Positions 1 to 9,784 of a stretch of DNA of 42,237 bases are shown here, piece by piece (the stretch's first letter is position 1; the number at the start of each line of letters is the position of its first letter). The notes below the pieces were generated by a model that saw only the letters and a program-made list of their open reading frames with translations, was not told where the DNA came from and ran no database searches. Source of the DNA: Silene noctiflora (taxonomy: Eukaryota; Streptophyta; Magnoliopsida; Caryophyllales; Caryophyllaceae); NCBI GenBank assembly GCA_009801015.1, contig VHZZ01016889.1, positions 1 to 42,237 of the forward strand. The letters are read 5' to 3'. The translations under genes were made by a program, and so were the position numbers.

Positions 1-1374
1 TTTTTTTTTTTATTTTTTTTTTATTCTCGAAATTTCTTATCTTAGGAAGCAGCTACCCTTCTGTTTTGTTTTTTGTTTTGCTCTACTGAGATCGAATCAA
101 CCGTAGCAGTTTCATGAAATTTCGAGAATTTAAGGATCGAATTTAATTACTATAATGTGGACTGGTAATTTCGGATGACTTATGAAGAGGCCTTATTAAA
201 TTAACCATAATCTTGATTGGGCTCATCAAAGAGTGAGATTTTCCCCTTTTAAAGATTTTGAATTCCCTTCTTCTTCTCAATTAGAGGTCAATTAGAGGAG
301 AAGGCATTGGACCCACAACGTGCATGAAGTGGTTTTAAGCTCGAGTTAAGGGAGAGGAAAAATAAGAGAGACAGACATGCACAGAGAAATGTTTAATAGA
401 AAGCGTTGTTCTCATAAGTTTGAAATGAATTTCAAGTGATTTCAGTTGACCTATGATTCTTTTTAAGAAAAAGGATTCACTTTGTCCTCTCAATTGGTTT
501 AAGCTCTACCACATAGTACAAGTGCCTCTGAACAACGTCAGTACATTTTGGGAAAAAGCGTTTTGACATATCTGAGATTTGAATAGCTAGCAGGCGAGTG
601 TAGTATACAAAAGGAACCAGTGATGAGGCCAACCAAGAATCTTTGCTTTACTGGTGCTGGGTGGTGCCGATCCATCATGCGCGGACTAATCCTTCAATGG
701 TAAAAAAGGTAAAAGCGACATTCGTCGTCAACCCCAAAAGCAGGCGTTTTTAATGTGCTAACCGTATAAAGAAGTGCACCCTGTCCACCCGCCATCTCGG
801 CCATCCAAATATGATATCAGCACATTTGCCCTTTCCTTTTTTCTTATCGTTAAATACAATAGAATAAGAAAGATATATATTCACTTGCTCGCGTAGGGGG
901 AAAATTCAGTCTCTGGGTAAGAGAGAACTTTCCTTCTGCGTATACCACAATCTCTAGGACAACGCATTCTGCTTTAGAAGGAGAAAGCGCTTTTACCTTA
1001 ATTCCGATCTTATTCATCTTTTTTTTACTTCGCATTCAAGTAAGTCAGTGTCGAGCTCAAGTTACGGGTAGGTAGATAAAGTTCCCATTGAAATAGGATC
1101 CATTGACTGACCTTTGAAGAGGAAGCTGACTTGTTAGAATGTGGCAGGATCTGAAAGACCCCGAGGTAAATCATCTTCAACAACTGGACCTATAATGCCG
1201 GAACACAAGGGCGTTATAGCTAGTTATTATAGATAGTTTACTGGTATGTATGAGTAAGTGAAGTATGGGGAGGACCTGGTAACCTGGCGTTCTACTCTAT
1301 TTCTTTCGGTTAAGATATGAATGAGACTCCTTTTTCTTTAGCCTCTGTCGTGCTATTACTCCTTTTACTCACTG
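1..1374. other. Gene-free stretch, left edge
   Basis: No recognisable gene. It starts with a run of about 22 bases that are almost all T, followed by AT-rich and purine-rich sequence. The only clear structure is the inverted repeat at 23-129, listed separately. Around 1130-1225 both strands carry short open frames of about 30 codons (the minus one reads ...GPVVEDDLPRGL...); neither is convincing. Confidence 0.6.
23..129. repeat. 14-bp perfect inverted repeat, 79-nt spacer
   Basis: The arm attctcgaaatttc at 23-36 is matched exactly by its reverse complement at 116-129. The RNA could fold into a long-loop hairpin, or the arms could serve as a short recombination repeat. No gene lies just upstream, so a role as a transcript 3' end is speculative. 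Confidence 0.6.
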
Positions 1375-1611
1375 TTGAAGCTTCCGTTTTTATTTTCTAC
1401 TATAGTTCGATCAGATAGAACCCATCCTATATCCTATAAAGGTAGGAAGAAACCAGCTGCTTCGCCTGACTTATTTCCAACTTGTAAGCGTTGTTCGGAA
1501 GCAAGAAAGACTTTGAGCTTACTAATACAAGCAAAAAACTCTATCAGAGATCCTATCACAGGGTTTATTAAGATATGGCATGAACAGAAGGGTCAACCAC
1601 TCCAAATTTAG
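1375..1611 (+). CDS. Hypothetical 78-aa open frame, basic
   Basis: An open frame from a TTG codon to a TAG stop with no ATG near its start. The product is basic (KGRKK near residue 24, a CKRCSEARK stretch near residue 37) and has no domain I recognise. The opposite strand is also open over the same bases for more than 60 codons without a start and reads equally protein-like (ending ...GEAAGFFLPL), so the coding strand is undecided. No Shine-Dalgarno logic applies in plant mitochondria, so the start cannot be checked that way. It is more likely a chance frame or a gene remnant than a gene. Confidence 0.12.
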   Translation: MKLPFLFSTIVRSDRTHPISYKGRKKPAASPDLFPTCKRCSEARKTLSLLIQAKNSIRDPITGFIKIWHEQKGQPLQI

Positions 1612-2329
1612 ATACGTATTCATATCATTTCATTATATAATATAAACTAGGGAATTCGGTCTTTTCTTTGACTGGTAAAGTCTTCCTTCTTATTATTGTA
1701 TTGCCCGATTGAGTGGAATGGTGGAATGGAGTCTCATTCTTCTAATCTCTTCTTGTATTCTAAGAGAACGGAGAGGAGTCAGCCGCAGCAGCTTTTCCCC
1801 ACTAGTAATAGTAAAGCTGGATTTGATACCTCGTTAACGGTACCACCATTAGATATGCCGAAATGAAGCTCCCGGGCAAACTTGTGGTATGAAGCAGTCA
1901 AGTAAGCATGATAAATCGTTAGGCCTGCCTTGAGGGGCACAGATTATCACTTACTTACAAGCCATACGAGAGCTTGTATGCCAAGATTGGTCCCTGTGCT
2001 CGAGCCATCCCATATCTCCCTTTGAAGAATTAGATCCACTTTCACAAACACATCTCATTAAAAGTGGGAATTGAATAGCCGTAAGAGCACACGCTTCCGA
2101 CCGAACAGAGCGATAAGTCCACCTATAAGTCTGCCTTCCTCTTTAAAAAGGGGTCTTTAAGTTAAGTATGATCGTTAGAACCTTAATTCTGGAATACACA
2201 TAGTTAAGTACGCCTTACTAAAAACTAAAATGTTTTGGAAAGATCGAGCAGGCGAACCGCCCTGCTGCTGGACAAAAAGTCCCTACTGGTTTTGGAGGAC
2301 ACTTCATTTATCGTATACGTGTTTCAAGG
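1612..2329. other. Gene-free stretch
   Basis: No recognisable gene. A CGTAAGAG motif at 2080-2087 resembles the CRTA-type core of plant mitochondrial promoters but has nothing convincing downstream. An 8-bp unit, aaggctag, is repeated twice near 2326-2341. Confidence 0.5.
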
Positions 2330-2572
2330 CTAGAAGGCTAGAAGCCATCCCACCTCTTTTAGATCTAGCATAGCTGTCTCGACCTGCCCACATTTGGAAA
2401 ATAATCGGATAATATAGTAAGAGGTGATAAATAAGCCAAGGCTTTTGACGTTTACACTTATGCATCGACCGCCCCTGCCGCTTGAGTAATAGAAATCCTC
2501 GCTCAAAAAGCAGTCATGCGGTAGTTTTTGTTTTCTCTTGTGATAAGGAGGTATCATTAATGATTTGCACAT
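2330..2572 (-). CDS. Open frame with a pentatricopeptide-repeat-like stretch
   Basis: An 80-residue frame on the minus strand. Residues 53-74 read like one helical hairpin of a plant PPR protein: YIIRLFSKCGQVETAMLDLK compares with the usual plant pattern (N-x-LI-x-x-Y-S/A-K-C-G-x-x-x-x-A-x-x-x-F). The nine residues SKCGQVETA (2372-2398) match that pattern well. The N-terminal half is basic and shows no PPR features, and one repeat cannot make a working PPR protein, which needs many. PPR genes are nuclear in plants, so if real this would be a nuclear-derived scrap moved into the organelle. The match is short and could be chance; I rate the PPR origin at about one in three. Confidence 0.25.
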   Translation of the reverse strand: MCKSLMIPPYHKRKQKLPHDCFLSEDFYYSSGRGGRCISVNVKSLGLFITSYYIIRLFSKCGQVETAMLDLKEVGWLLAF

Positions 2573-2726
2573 GTACTACTTAGTACCGGCTGTCTCGTGA
2601 TCATGATAAAGGATAAGCCTAAAGACTAAGAATGCGGTGTAATGTCGCTGTTAATTACTCAACAGAAAGTAGCCGACTCCCCATAGCCCGTGTATTCATA
2701 AAAACAATCATATACTATGATTACAT

Positions 2727-2996
2727 TTGAAACTGGAACAGAAGCTCAATAATTTTTGTATAAAAAAACATGGTTCAGCTCAGCCACCTAGAAGGACTTT
2801 AGCATGTGAACAAGGTCATCATAAGGCGGGTAAAGAACCTTTACAAGAGCGAATGGGAATGCCCTATAAGGTAATGCGTGTACCACAAGCTCCTTACTAT
2901 CACCTGAAATTTTCAAATATATATGATGCTTCATTTGCTCTACTACTGTATAAGAATATAAAGCGTACTCTTTTCCTATGTAATTGTTATGCATGA
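2727..2996 (+). CDS. Hypothetical 89-aa open frame
   Basis: Starts at a TTG codon, with internal ATG codons near residues 43 and 49 (GMPYKVMR). The product is basic, with a GHHKAGKEPLQER stretch and a hydrophobic, Cys-containing C-terminus (TLFLCNCYA). A minus-strand frame is open over the same region, so strand is uncertain. No family recognised. Confidence 0.12.
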   Translation: MKLEQKLNNFCIKKHGSAQPPRRTLACEQGHHKAGKEPLQERMGMPYKVMRVPQAPYYHLKFSNIYDASFALLLYKNIKRTLFLCNCYA

Positions 2997-3063
2997 GGAA
3001 CTCATACTTTACTGTTCGCTGCGGGACTTTGCTCGTTAACAGCCTGATCTAATATTTCTACTC

Positions 3064-3186
3064 ATGCATTTTACTTTCTTTATAAGAGCAGGCTTCCCGG
3101 TGGCAAAGCGTACGATAGGCCCATTCTTCCGGCGAAGCTTAAGAAGCAAACAGCTATATTTAGATTTAGATTTTTTCTGTGTTTGA
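3064..3186 (+). CDS. Small basic open frame, 40 aa, ATG start
   Basis: ATG-initiated frame beginning MHFTFFIRAGF, with a central basic patch (RRSLRSK). It overlaps the next plus-strand frame by 8 nt in another register. No family recognised. It is listed because it belongs to a run of four adjacent plus-strand frames between 3.06 and 3.97 kb. Confidence 0.12.
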   Translation: MHFTFFIRAGFPVAKRTIGPFFRRSLRSKQLYLDLDFFCV

Positions 3187-3343
3187 TGAAGACATTTCCA
3201 CAGGATATGAACCGCCTCTCTTATCTACTGCTTTCTCTAGAGTTGCCTCCGGGACTGCCGCCATCTTCTTAATGGATAAGTTCTTTCCCCTTTCTGACTC
3301 CGGTAGTAGTACCGACGAGGCCCTTGACTTACCAGAGAGGTGA
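3179..3343 (+). CDS. Coding-like open frame, 54 aa from GTG, acidic ends
   Basis: An open frame with protein-like composition: acidic start (FDEDIS), a middle rich in small and hydrophobic residues (RVASGTAAIFLM), then an acidic tail (SSTDEALDLPER) directly before TGA. There is no ATG near the start; the frame is open from a TAG about three codons before the GTG. It could be an exon-like or decayed fragment. The acidic tail resembles other short frames in this window that end in Ala/Asp/Glu-rich stretches. Function unknown. Confidence 0.18.
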   Translation: MFDEDISTGYEPPLLSTAFSRVASGTAAIFLMDKFFPLSDSGSSTDEALDLPER

Positions 3344-3405
3344 GCTTATAAAAAAAAGTCACCAACTACTCACTTCATTCCGACAAATTCAAAGAGACTA
3401 ATGCT

Positions 3406-3702
3406 TTGTATTGTAGGTGGGCTTTTACTGCCTTTGCCGCTGCCTCTTGCTTCCCGAGACCGCCAACAACTGTTAAAGCTGCTTATCGTTACGCTTCATT
3501 TGTTAGCTACTTGATGAAGGGAACCCGCACTATATTGCTCCGCCCGCTTACTATATCGTATAAGAAGAGAGCAACCTTACGTGATTTCATTTTCTACTTT
3601 GGTGTCGCGGATTCATCCATCTGCTTAGCATTTCCAGTAAAGGAAGTCTTACCCGTTAGGAGCGAATGCAGTTTGCGTTGTTATCGAATTCTTGTAGAAT
3701 AA
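3406..3702 (+). CDS. Hypothetical 98-aa open frame
   Basis: TTG-initiated frame. It begins with an Ala-rich segment (AFTAFAAASC) and then a basic region with TVKAAYRYASFVSYLMKGTR and KKRATLRDFIFYFG. Mildly amphipathic, no clear membrane helix, no family recognised. It is the longest of the plus-strand cluster at 3.06-3.97 kb and may be a fragment of something larger. Confidence 0.15.
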   Translation: MYCRWAFTAFAAASCFPRPPTTVKAAYRYASFVSYLMKGTRTILLRPLTISYKKRATLRDFIFYFGVADSSICLAFPVKEVLPVRSECSLRCYRILVE

Positions 3703-3821
3703 GGTGGTTCCTCAACCCAAGGGTACGTCTCATAAGCTTTAAAAGTCTCTCTAATCAGCTCCTGTTAAGACGTGTCGAAATTACTATTAGAGGTAGCAAC
3801 TCTGGCTTCTCCTAGGAAGAA

Positions 3822-3971
3822 ATGTCCAATGATAACGTTTGTGGCTTTGATCCATGCAGTGTTGTAGAAGTTTTAGCTGGACTTGAAGTATACTTCAATG
3901 ATTTTGTATACCACATTGAAGCGAGAAGGCACTGCATCCTTTATTACAGAAGGAGATATTTAATTGGGTAG
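3822..3971 (+). CDS. Small ATG open frame, 49 aa
   Basis: Starts with ATG two codons after a stop, so this start is the natural one. The N-terminal half is acidic (MSNDNVCGFDPCSVVEVL), followed by an aromatic middle and a very basic C-terminus (ARRHCILYYRRRYLIG). The 16-bp palindrome at 3883-3898 lies inside it. No family recognised. Confidence 0.18.
   Translation: MSNDNVCGFDPCSVVEVLAGLEVYFNDFVYHIEARRHCILYYRRRYLIG
3883..3898. repeat. 16-bp perfect palindrome
   Basis: ttgaagtatacttcaa equals its own reverse complement. It lies inside the small frame at 3822-3971. It could be a cruciform or a dimeric binding site, or chance in AT-rich DNA. Confidence 0.5.
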
Positions 3972-5489
3972 TACGCTTTATGCCTCCTCTTAAAGTTAAA
4001 GTTATAAATAGCCGCCCTCCAAGGCTTATATGCATGAGAAAGATGCAAAGTAAGTAGGGTAAGATAGCATTCTTGGTGACATAAAAGATATTATTATGCC
4101 CGGTAGATAATATTTAAGATTTACAATCATAAGGTGCTCTTGGGGGGAGGATATGAGCTTTATCCCTACTTTACTTAAGGAATTTCGCTAGCTAATACAC
4201 TCATCTCTTCTTTGTTAGTTGAATTCAGGAAAACAAAAGATTTAAGACTCTATTATAAACTATAGGATTATGCAATTTAATAGTAGTAGAGTTTGGGAAT
4301 GAGCCGAAGAAGTTTTTTAGTCAACAACGGCGGATGGACCGGATAGAGTGAAACGATGGTATTTGCTTCGGTTTTTTTTCAACAAGATCCTTATTATCTA
4401 TTATAATATACATGGCTATCACAGCATGGGCTAGGTAATTAGATCCTGCGAGTTGTGCATTACATAATGAGTGTAAGCGTCGCTACCTGGCGAATGATTC
4501 CTTCGGATCCTATCCCTATGTCCTTTATGTAGAATTTTTTCCTCCCGGCTCCTGTTATATAATATCTTTATAATAAATATAAAAAAAGAGGCTCTCACCT
4601 CAGAAATGGGTACTTTCCTTATTGTTATTGTTTTAGAGGCGGCACATTATGATAATGATCATTTCATTCGTCCTGCCTCCCCGCCCAAAGCGAAAGGATA
4701 GGGCAGAGGCATAAATCTTAGAAAGGGATGGAGCACACGGCTCTGGATTTCCAAGTAGCTTTCTTGCATTGCATCGCTTAAGAGAACACTCTACCCAGTT
4801 TTAATAAAAGCAAATTGAGACGAAGTAGAGGACAAACATCTCCTCGACCCTACTCCTCTCTCTAGTGATCGAGTCCATAAAAGGCTTCAAGCCGCGTTTC
4901 ATGCACCTACAATGGTAGAACCTTTAGGGGGCCTCTTTTCCTTTGGCCGGGTTGCTTATACGTAAACAGTAATAATAGGCGTAACTTATACAACAAGTGG
5001 AAAGTGAAACCTCACCACTGCGTGTGGTTGGTCAAGCGCTAGAAGAAGATAAGAGAAGGTCCCGGGTCGATACGTAACAAGTGAATCTATTCGTAATATA
5101 GAGACTAGACGATATAAGAGGCCTTGCACTTCCAGAGTGAGAAAAGAAGTCAATTTGGAAGGATTAATAGGATAGTCAAAAGGAAGAGTAAGTCAGAATG
5201 CCAGAAATGATAGGGTGTCGAACCCCTCCGGACTGAAACTCCAGCAATTCAAGCTCGAACTCGAATGGACTTCTTAAGAAAGCGAGTCCAGTAGATCCGT
5301 GACCAAGTTTTACATAAGAATAAGTAAAGCTATGCCAAGTAATCGTTTCAACCATTAAGGATATCCAAGTGGATGTAAATTAATGTAAAGGGCGCTGTTA
5401 TAATTTAACAAAGGTTAAAGACAGCTCGGCCAATGGAAAAGCCAAGTGAGTGAGTCATCACGCGCTGACAGATTACTAGTTTCTTCGTC
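3972..5489. other. Gene-free stretch, AT-rich patches
   Basis: No gene seen. It contains AT-rich blocks (for example around 4380-4410 and 4550-4590) alternating with purine-rich sequence. A GATAAGAGAAG stretch near 5050 resembles dicot mitochondrial promoters only outside the conserved CRTA core. Confidence 0.5.
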
Positions 5490-5711
5490 TTGTTCATTTC
5501 ATATCGTATTGTTACGGCATCATTTTACTTTGAGTTTTTAGTGTTTCCGTGGAGCGTTCTTTTCCACACGAAAAAAGGAGTACTAAGTCGAAAAAAGATA
5601 AACAAAAGCAATCAGAAGTGCGGGTTTAATTCTAGGAAACGGGGTCGGATCATCCAGTTGATCTTGAAGCGGATGAAGCAGATGCTGGTGGTGAGGGAGC
5701 TTATTAGCTAG
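5490..5711 (+). CDS. Hypothetical 73-aa open frame with hydrophobic N-terminus
   Basis: Residues 1-28 are hydrophobic and aromatic (SYRIVTASFYFEFLVFPWSV), compatible with one membrane helix; the rest is strongly basic. The start is TTG. The end of the frame overlaps, in another register, the acidic segment at 5636-5707; purine-rich DNA there reads as basic in one frame and acidic in the other. No family recognised. Confidence 0.12.
   Translation: MFISYRIVTASFYFEFLVFPWSVLFHTKKGVLSRKKINKSNQKCGFNSRKRGRIIQLILKRMKQMLVVRELIS
5636..5707 (+). pseudogene. Ala/Asp/Glu-rich tail fragment, 23 codons
   Basis: A short frame between two stops that reads DLEADEADAGGEGAY and then stops. It has no start codon. 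The composition and the stop just after the acidic run match other tails in this window (near 20.3, 21.6, 27.3, 35.8 and 38.9 kb). Either a remnant of a repeated coding module or simple purine-rich triplet sequence. Confidence 0.2.
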
Positions 5712-8011
5712 GGGTTCAATAGGAACCTTATTCATAATCTTTCTCAATAGAGAGAACTTGCTTGCCTTGGTACTTTTTTTTCTGCTTTATCCTTACTAAA
5801 TAAGCTAACAATATAAACTAGAAGGTATAAAAAACAGAATCGGAGCGGTATCTTTTGTTACTAAGGGCAGGAGCGCGTGCCATAGCATTCTCATATCATT
5901 ATCTCAGAAACCAATGTCAACTTCCTATAGAAGATGCTTTTACTTTGGGAGCATTACTGGCTTTTAAAAGCTGCTCTCCTATGAATTAAATAAGGATACC
6001 TTAATTATAATATTTAAAAACTAAATAGGGATCAGCGAAATGGACCATAGTTCAGTGCGAGTGATACCCTTTCTATCTAACGCACACGCAGAGTTTTTAA
6101 GGTAAAAAGTTTTAACGCTACTCTATTCTCAAACGCGCAAGAAAGAGGGCTTTCAAGCAGACTAGGTAGGGGTCCGGGCTGTGAAGTAACATCACATGCG
6201 GTAAGAGAAAGGACGGAACGATATTAAGCTTCAGTAGGAGAAGAAGGCTTGACCGAACCAATCTAATCTCAGAAAAGCGCTACCTTTATATATTATATTC
6301 GAATAGGGACTATCGCACGTTGATGGCTTCGGCTAATGTCTTAACATTTGGACACTTCAATCCTTGGTCAACCCGCTGCTGTATGTTGTAGGTAGTTCAC
6401 CCTGTCCGTAGAGGCTAGTTATAGCTCGAAAGAGAAAGACTAACTAAGTGCTCGCATTTTATATTAGTAATAAGGCTCAACGAGTGGCGAGAAGATCACT
6501 TATAAAATTTTGGGCCTATCCTAGGGTAATGAAGGAAATGCTCACTTCACCGCCCGCTCTGGGAGCTTCTCTTTTTGTGATTACCTTGTTCTCTCTCTAT
6601 ATTATTATAATATAAGCGGTGAAAGAAATTCCATTTCTTATTTAAAGCGATAGGCTGCTTTTAATTATAATTTAGAATTAGAGTTGGGTTGGCCTCATAA
6701 TATAAAGGATTGTTTATCTTGCGTTTGGGATTGCCCCCTTTATTATCTATCAAGTTCTATCCTAATATATGGCTAAAGATTGATTAGTCCTTCTCTTTAT
6801 GTTTTTTCTGAGAGAATTGCGCTGAAACTAAAGATGAGGTTCGATGCCCCAGGGCAAACGCAGGTTCTTGCGAAGAGTGAGTAGAAGTACCAGCTTCCTG
6901 TACTATAGATTTAACGGGGTTTTTCTTCCCTGAGTGGGGAATCCCGGAGAGTTTTAGAGATCTGATATAGAATGAAGTGCCGATCTCTGCCCTGCCTTTA
7001 CCATAATACAGTAAAGCTCAGGAACAGGAGTTTTAATTTATTTGATAACTTATTATAATTATAATAGTTTTTCGATTTAGCTTTGCAATAGCTAATCTAC
7101 TTTGCCGAGGCTACTTTTCTCTTTTCGTTGTCTTTGGTGCCTTTCGTCCAGCCGGCTCCTCTCTATAGTGGGGTGCCTACTCAGGCGGGATCGCTGGCAC
7201 ACAGTCTTACCCAGCTTGGATGATAGGAAGAGGGGAGCGTGCAAGTATACTCACACTATCTTGAAATTGATGACCTTTCGTCTCGAGCAAGAGACCACTC
7301 AAACCCCAAAAGGAGCTTGTTCTTATCCGCATTCCGTTATGATAAGGAATAGGGCTTAGCCGGAGAAGTTTTGTACCTGCTGTAGGTTTCATTCGAACAA
7401 AGAAAAGAATATTGGTACTCACCAAAATAGTACAGATCGTGCCTTTTGTTTTAGTATCATATCCTACAAGCCTACAAGGTTGCTCTTTTCCCTTAACTAA
7501 CGCCGTTACTTGTGCATCGTAACGTAAGATAAGCCAACTTCAACTGCTCTCATCTCGTTTATTATAAAATGATAATGCACTTACTGCTTTAATAGAGTAG
7601 GGCTGCTCGCTTCACCGGGTGAAGAAAGAAGTCCTTTTTTAACTCCCGCGGGCAATCCGGAGAGGTCTTTTTTTTCTACCACAAGAACCCCAATTCGGGT
7701 AGACAACAGGATAGAGCGTTTCACTAATAACAACCTACTTGCTTCGCATACTCCACTTGTTCCCAAACCAGCTCCTTAAGCGCAATACTAGAATATTTCT
7801 TGCATTCAACGAAGTAAAACTAACGGCCAAGCGTAGCATCAAGGTTATTAGACTTCCTTAACTTACCCCCCAAAAAGGGCAAAGAGGCGCAGATTTACAA
7901 CCTTGCTTCAAATCTATGTCGTCCCGGTCTTACCAATCTTATCTTTCTTATATTTAATTCGGGGGGTTTGAGATAGCTTTTTTCTTCCAAAGTTCGGCAA
8001 TTGGGCTTAAG
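5712..8011. other. Gene-poor stretch
   Basis: No recognisable gene. AT-rich islets occur around 6590-6620, 6660-6710 and 7040-7080. Anonymous frames of 60-85 codons overlap each other on both strands at 7102-7425 and 7581-7766; they start at non-ATG codons and show no family features, so I do not call them. Confidence 0.5.
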
Positions 8012-8104
8012 TCACAAAGAGAAGGCGGATTCAAAGATGCTAGCACAAAATACCAAACTAGCAGTTAAACTCAAACCAAGAGCAACTTCCGGAGAAAGAT
8101 TCAT
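8012..8104 (-). CDS. Small hydrophobic ATG open frame, 30 aa
   Basis: Begins MNLSPEVALGLSLTASLVFC and ends at TGA. Residues 7-27 are hydrophobic enough for a single membrane helix. Its ATG overlaps the TGA of the minus-strand frame 8101-8316 as ATGA, an arrangement that can support coupled translation in bacteria-like systems, though this is unproven in plant mitochondria. No family recognised. Confidence 0.15.
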   Translation of the reverse strand: MNLSPEVALGLSLTASLVFCASIFESAFSL

Positions 8105-8316
8105 TTCATGCGGCATGTGGTGATTAAACCTATAGAATATCTTTCGCACTTAACATTAAAAAAGGTTCGCCCCAGTGCGCTACTTAAAAACATTTGACTC
8201 TGAGAGTTGTCTCGAGCTTTTCTATTTTCTAGGTAGGGTGTCATCCCAAACCTTTTAAAACTTAAACGCGGAATTTGGTACCAAACCCTTTTACTTTTCG
8301 GGGGATTTCGCTGCAA
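8101..8316 (-). CDS. Hypothetical 71-aa basic open frame
   Basis: The start is a non-ATG codon. The product is basic throughout (PPKSKRVWYQIPRLSFKRF near the start) and ends CRMK. No domain recognised. Its stop overlaps the start of the hydrophobic frame at 8012-8104. Confidence 0.13.
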   Translation of the reverse strand: MQRNPPKSKRVWYQIPRLSFKRFGMTPYLENRKARDNSQSQMFLSSALGRTFFNVKCERYSIGLITTCRMK

Positions 8317-8360
8317 ATAGGAGTTAAATAAAATAAGATTATAATGCGCGTCATTGCACT

Positions 8361-8474
8361 ATGGTCTTAGCCTGCCTCATTACAGGATTACCCGGAAAAG
8401 GAAAAGGCTTACCCGGAGTTGGCTCGAAAGATCTTCCGCTAAAACCACCCGCCCTTAACTTACTCGGTATATAA
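8361..8474 (+). CDS. Small ATG open frame with Gly/Pro/Lys repeat, 37 aa
   Basis: An ATG-initiated frame with an imperfect internal repeat, LPGKGKGLPGVGSKDLPLK, in residues 10-28. The start is the first ATG of a frame that is open for 8 more codons upstream. No family recognised. The codon pattern is orderly for so short a frame, but length alone makes chance possible. Confidence 0.18.
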   Translation: MVLACLITGLPGKGKGLPGVGSKDLPLKPPALNLLGI

Positions 8475-8592
8475 GGAAATTTAGTTGAACGAGAAGATAA
8501 CCGAAGTCAGATTACAGGACACTTCGCCTTCAAAGTAAGGGTCCTTTGATTGAAATGAACTAAGGCCCCCGGGGAAAGAGGCCTATCACATA

Positions 8593-8853
8593 TTGAATCT
8601 TAGTCTTTTAATTCTCACCTGTTTCGTAGAATCAGAGAATATATCCCGTATAAAGGGAAGAAAGTCTAAAGGTAGGCTGAACGGACTCCTTAGCTTCTTA
8701 GTCTCTGAAGCTCTTAAGACCGTGCCAGATAAAAAAAGGAAGAATGGGAATTTATTTTTGAGTGCGAAAGAGGGATCTAAAAAGAAAACTGGGAAGAAAA
8801 GCACAATCCACAATTCAAAAGTAATACACATTTACCTCGTAGCATCAGAATAA
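8593..8853 (+). CDS. Hypothetical 86-aa Lys-rich open frame
   Basis: TTG-initiated. After a hydrophobic start (LSLLILTCFVE) the product is rich in Lys and Ser (RIKGRKSKGR, EGSKKKTGKKS). The opposite strand has an 81-codon frame with a hydrophobic start, and one of the two is a shadow. The Lys-rich segment is loosely similar in composition to the frame at 30803-31069, which also contains KKTGK. No family recognised. Confidence 0.14.
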   Translation: MNLSLLILTCFVESENISRIKGRKSKGRLNGLLSFLVSEALKTVPDKKRKNGNLFLSAKEGSKKKTGKKSTIHNSKVIHIYLVASE

Positions 8854-9382
8854 CCTGTTGTTTTTCACCGAAGAAATTTTTTGGCTCGTACTTGCGCTAC
8901 TAATATATTAATATGTGGCTAGCTTCGGAACCACCTTCTAATATCCCGCCAATAGCTGTTGCTGGTCAACTTCTTCATATTGGTCGAATCATAAGAAGTC
9001 GCAAAACGGCCTAGCTGGTTCAGTGGATTAGACTGAGACTTGATCTTATGGATTTTAGCTAGCCTCCTTACTAAAAAAATTCTCTATAAGGGAATTCACT
9101 TGCCTATTATATTTGGTTCTAAATTACCATTGTAATTAGGGTCTCGCGCCTCGGAGCTAGACTCCTTCCAAGAGCCTACTCGCGGGATATCTTAGTCGTC
9201 CCCTCTCTTTCTTTGATTATGAAGTTTATGGCTTACATAAGACGCGTCATTCTAACTTGTATATGGTATAGAGTGTAATGTATAGGGCTGTTTAGTTAAG
9301 AACTGACTAGCTCTTTGTTTTCGAACAGATTTCTTATATGCTGTAGTCATAACAAAACAAAAAAGAATTCCCCTTATACATT
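8854..9382. other. Gene-free stretch
   Basis: Nothing recognisable. A region near 9008-9060 superficially resembles a tRNA D-arm but has no matching acceptor or T-arm. Confidence 0.5.
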
Positions 9383-9784
9383 CTAATAATTTGAAACTTT
9401 GATGAAAGAAATTGAAAGTAGGCGGGGGACAAGAACCATAAACATCCCTTCTTTAGAGGTTTCGCCCTGGCTTAAGGGTGAGCGAGATCGATCATCCACC
9501 ATCATCATAATCTTTCCCCCCTCACGAGGCGAGAGTGGTGTTTGCCTTTGGTTTTGAGGGAAGATCCTTCTCTTCTTTTTTGCAGGAGTGTAGTGCAGGT
9601 TGGTTACGAAACTTGCTTGCTCTAATTTCTTACTATGGTCGATCCTTCCTCTTTCTCCACATATAACTGAAGTCCATTCGTTAAGTGAGAAGCACAAGCG
9701 CTCGTGGAATGCTCGGGCGTAGGCTTTCATAAAGGAAAAAAGCTGCGAATCTGTAGTAGTACTTTCGATCGGATCCGTTCTCAC
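9383..9784 (-). CDS. Hypothetical 133-aa open frame, longest in the window
   Basis: Starts at GTG, with an internal ATG at residue 19. The N-terminal part has a plausible helical segment (LFSFMKAYARAFHERLCFSL, residues 15-34); the middle is basic (PAKKKRRIFPQNQRQTP near residues 67-83); an acidic/Met patch (MMMVDD) follows; the C-terminus is hydrophobic (MFMVLVPRLLSISFIKV). There is no conserved domain I recognise and no similarity to standard plant mitochondrial proteins. At 133 codons it is only modestly longer than chance in 42 kb at this base composition. Another minus-strand frame (9681-9893) overlaps its start in a different register. Confidence 0.2.
   Translation of the reverse strand: MRTDPIESTTTDSQLFSFMKAYARAFHERLCFSLNEWTSVICGERGRIDHSKKLEQASFVTNLHYTPAKKKRRIFPQNQRQTPLSPREGGKIMMMVDDRSRSPLSQGETSKEGMFMVLVPRLLSISFIKVSNY

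Noticed and set aside
5041..5062. GATAAGAGAAG resembling a dicot mitochondrial promoter
   Set aside because: The conserved CRTA core is missing (GATA instead) and no gene follows.
5215..5245. tRNA T-arm-like sequence on the minus strand
   Set aside because: The GGTTCGA word is present but the flanking stem does not pair, and no acceptor or anticodon arm is in range.
6838..6860. GGTTCGATGCCCC word resembling a tRNA T-arm
   Set aside because: No complementary stem and no cloverleaf upstream.
9008..9070. ctggttcagtggattaga resembling a tRNA D-arm
   Set aside because: No matching acceptor stem, anticodon arm or T-arm.
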